Source of the DNA: Jaltomata sinuosa
Taxonomy: Eukaryota; Streptophyta; Magnoliopsida; Solanales; Solanaceae
Length of the DNA: 64,000 nucleotides
Reading direction: 5' to 3'
Assembly: GCA_003996215.1 (NCBI GenBank)
Contig: QJPP01000814.1
Coordinates: 124,001-188,000 of the forward strand
The notes below the pieces were generated by a model. The model saw nothing but the letters and a program-made list of their open reading frames with translations. It did no database searches and had not been told where the DNA came from. A program made the translations under genes and the position numbers. Below are positions 63,709 to 64,000 of this stretch, piece by piece (position 1 is the first letter of the stretch; each line of letters opens with the position of its first letter).

Positions 63709-64000
63709 CTAAATTGAGAAGAAGGTAGTACCTGAATCCTCAAAAAAGTAAGGGAACTTGTCTTGCATGTCCTTCTCAATTTCTCAAGTGGCTTCCTCAA
63801 TCATATGATGCTTCCATTGAACCTTCACCGATCAAATTTTCTTTATCCTCAACTTCTGGATATCTCGATCAAGAATACGAATCGGCTCCTCCTCGTACTG
63901 AAGGTCCTTATCTAGCAAGACCAAATCTCAGTTGATAATGTACTCCCCATCCCCATGGTATCTCTTCAATATGGATATATGGAAAACTGGATAGACCCCA
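63709..64000 (-). pseudogene. Chromodomain end of element L polyprotein
   Basis: Runs off the right edge. One frame on the minus strand reads 'GVYPVFHISILKRYHGDG', 'KDLQYEEEPIRILDRDIQ', 'SVKVQWKHHMIEEAT' and 'KFPYFFEDSGTTFFSI', ending at a natural stop. The 'RILDRDIQKL' to 'WKHHMIEEAT' part is the chromodomain. Three internal TGA stops are present. Two replace the expected Trp (TGG to TGA), and the third fits an Arg codon. It is the 3' end of a chromovirus lying mostly beyond the window. Confidence 0.85.

Overview
The window reads as repeat-rich (probably pericentromeric or otherwise heterochromatic) plant nuclear DNA. I found no host gene. Nearly all of it is long-terminal-repeat (LTR) retrotransposon sequence of the Ty3/gypsy superfamily, piled up by nested insertion and then decayed. 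The polyprotein fragments most resemble elements I associate with Solanaceae genomes (pepper, tomato, potato, tobacco relatives). That attribution is from memory and only moderately secure. Many in-frame breaks sit where a Gln, Arg or Trp codon is expected, as heavy cytosine methylation followed by deamination would leave.

Layout, left to right. (1) About 370-2869: LTR of a chromovirus-like element (G), abutting a minus-strand element H (2870-7907: RT fragment, protease, gag, primer-binding site, LTR). (2) 7908-8380: short AT-rich stretch, unassigned. (3) 8381-45508: an old array LTR1 - int1 - LTR2 - int2 of one gypsy family (D). int1 has lost everything from the gag zinc knuckle to the start of integrase. 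int2 keeps gag to integrase as fragments. (4) LTR2 is split by an Athila-type element E (15871-30987, minus strand) with matching LTRs, a tRNA-Asp-type primer-binding site, gag, protease, RT, RNase H, integrase and a downstream ORF2. That ORF2 is itself split by a 3.2 kb solo LTR F (19814-23023) with a perfect 5-bp target duplication. (5) int2 is split by chromovirus B (35415-44520), which has both LTRs, and again by chromovirus A (45509-52505), which has a 5' LTR, a nearly complete polyprotein and no 3' end. (6) 52506-64000: a minus-strand chromovirus L, seen as a chromodomain tail at 63709-64000 and a very long LTR. The LTR is split by Athila derivatives K and I that have lost pol but still carry gag-like or ORF2 sequence.

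Inferred order of events: D array oldest, then E, B and A into it, then F into E. G lies at the edge of H. Athila K/I went into the L LTR. A deletion at about 52505 removed the A 3' LTR, the end of int2 and one edge of the L LTR.

How the parts work together, from family knowledge: gag forms the particle, protease cuts the polyprotein, RT/RNase H copies RNA primed by a tRNA at the PBS and PPT, and integrase inserts the copy. The chromovirus chromodomain steers insertion to marked chromatin. The Athila ORF2 has no known function. No element here looks intact. I found no evidence of a wholly new system. The most interesting points are the chimeric B 5' LTR, the shared CpG-rich palindrome clusters in Athila LTRs and in their pol-ORF2 spacers, the conserved ORF2 proteins, and the LTR-int-LTR-int array.
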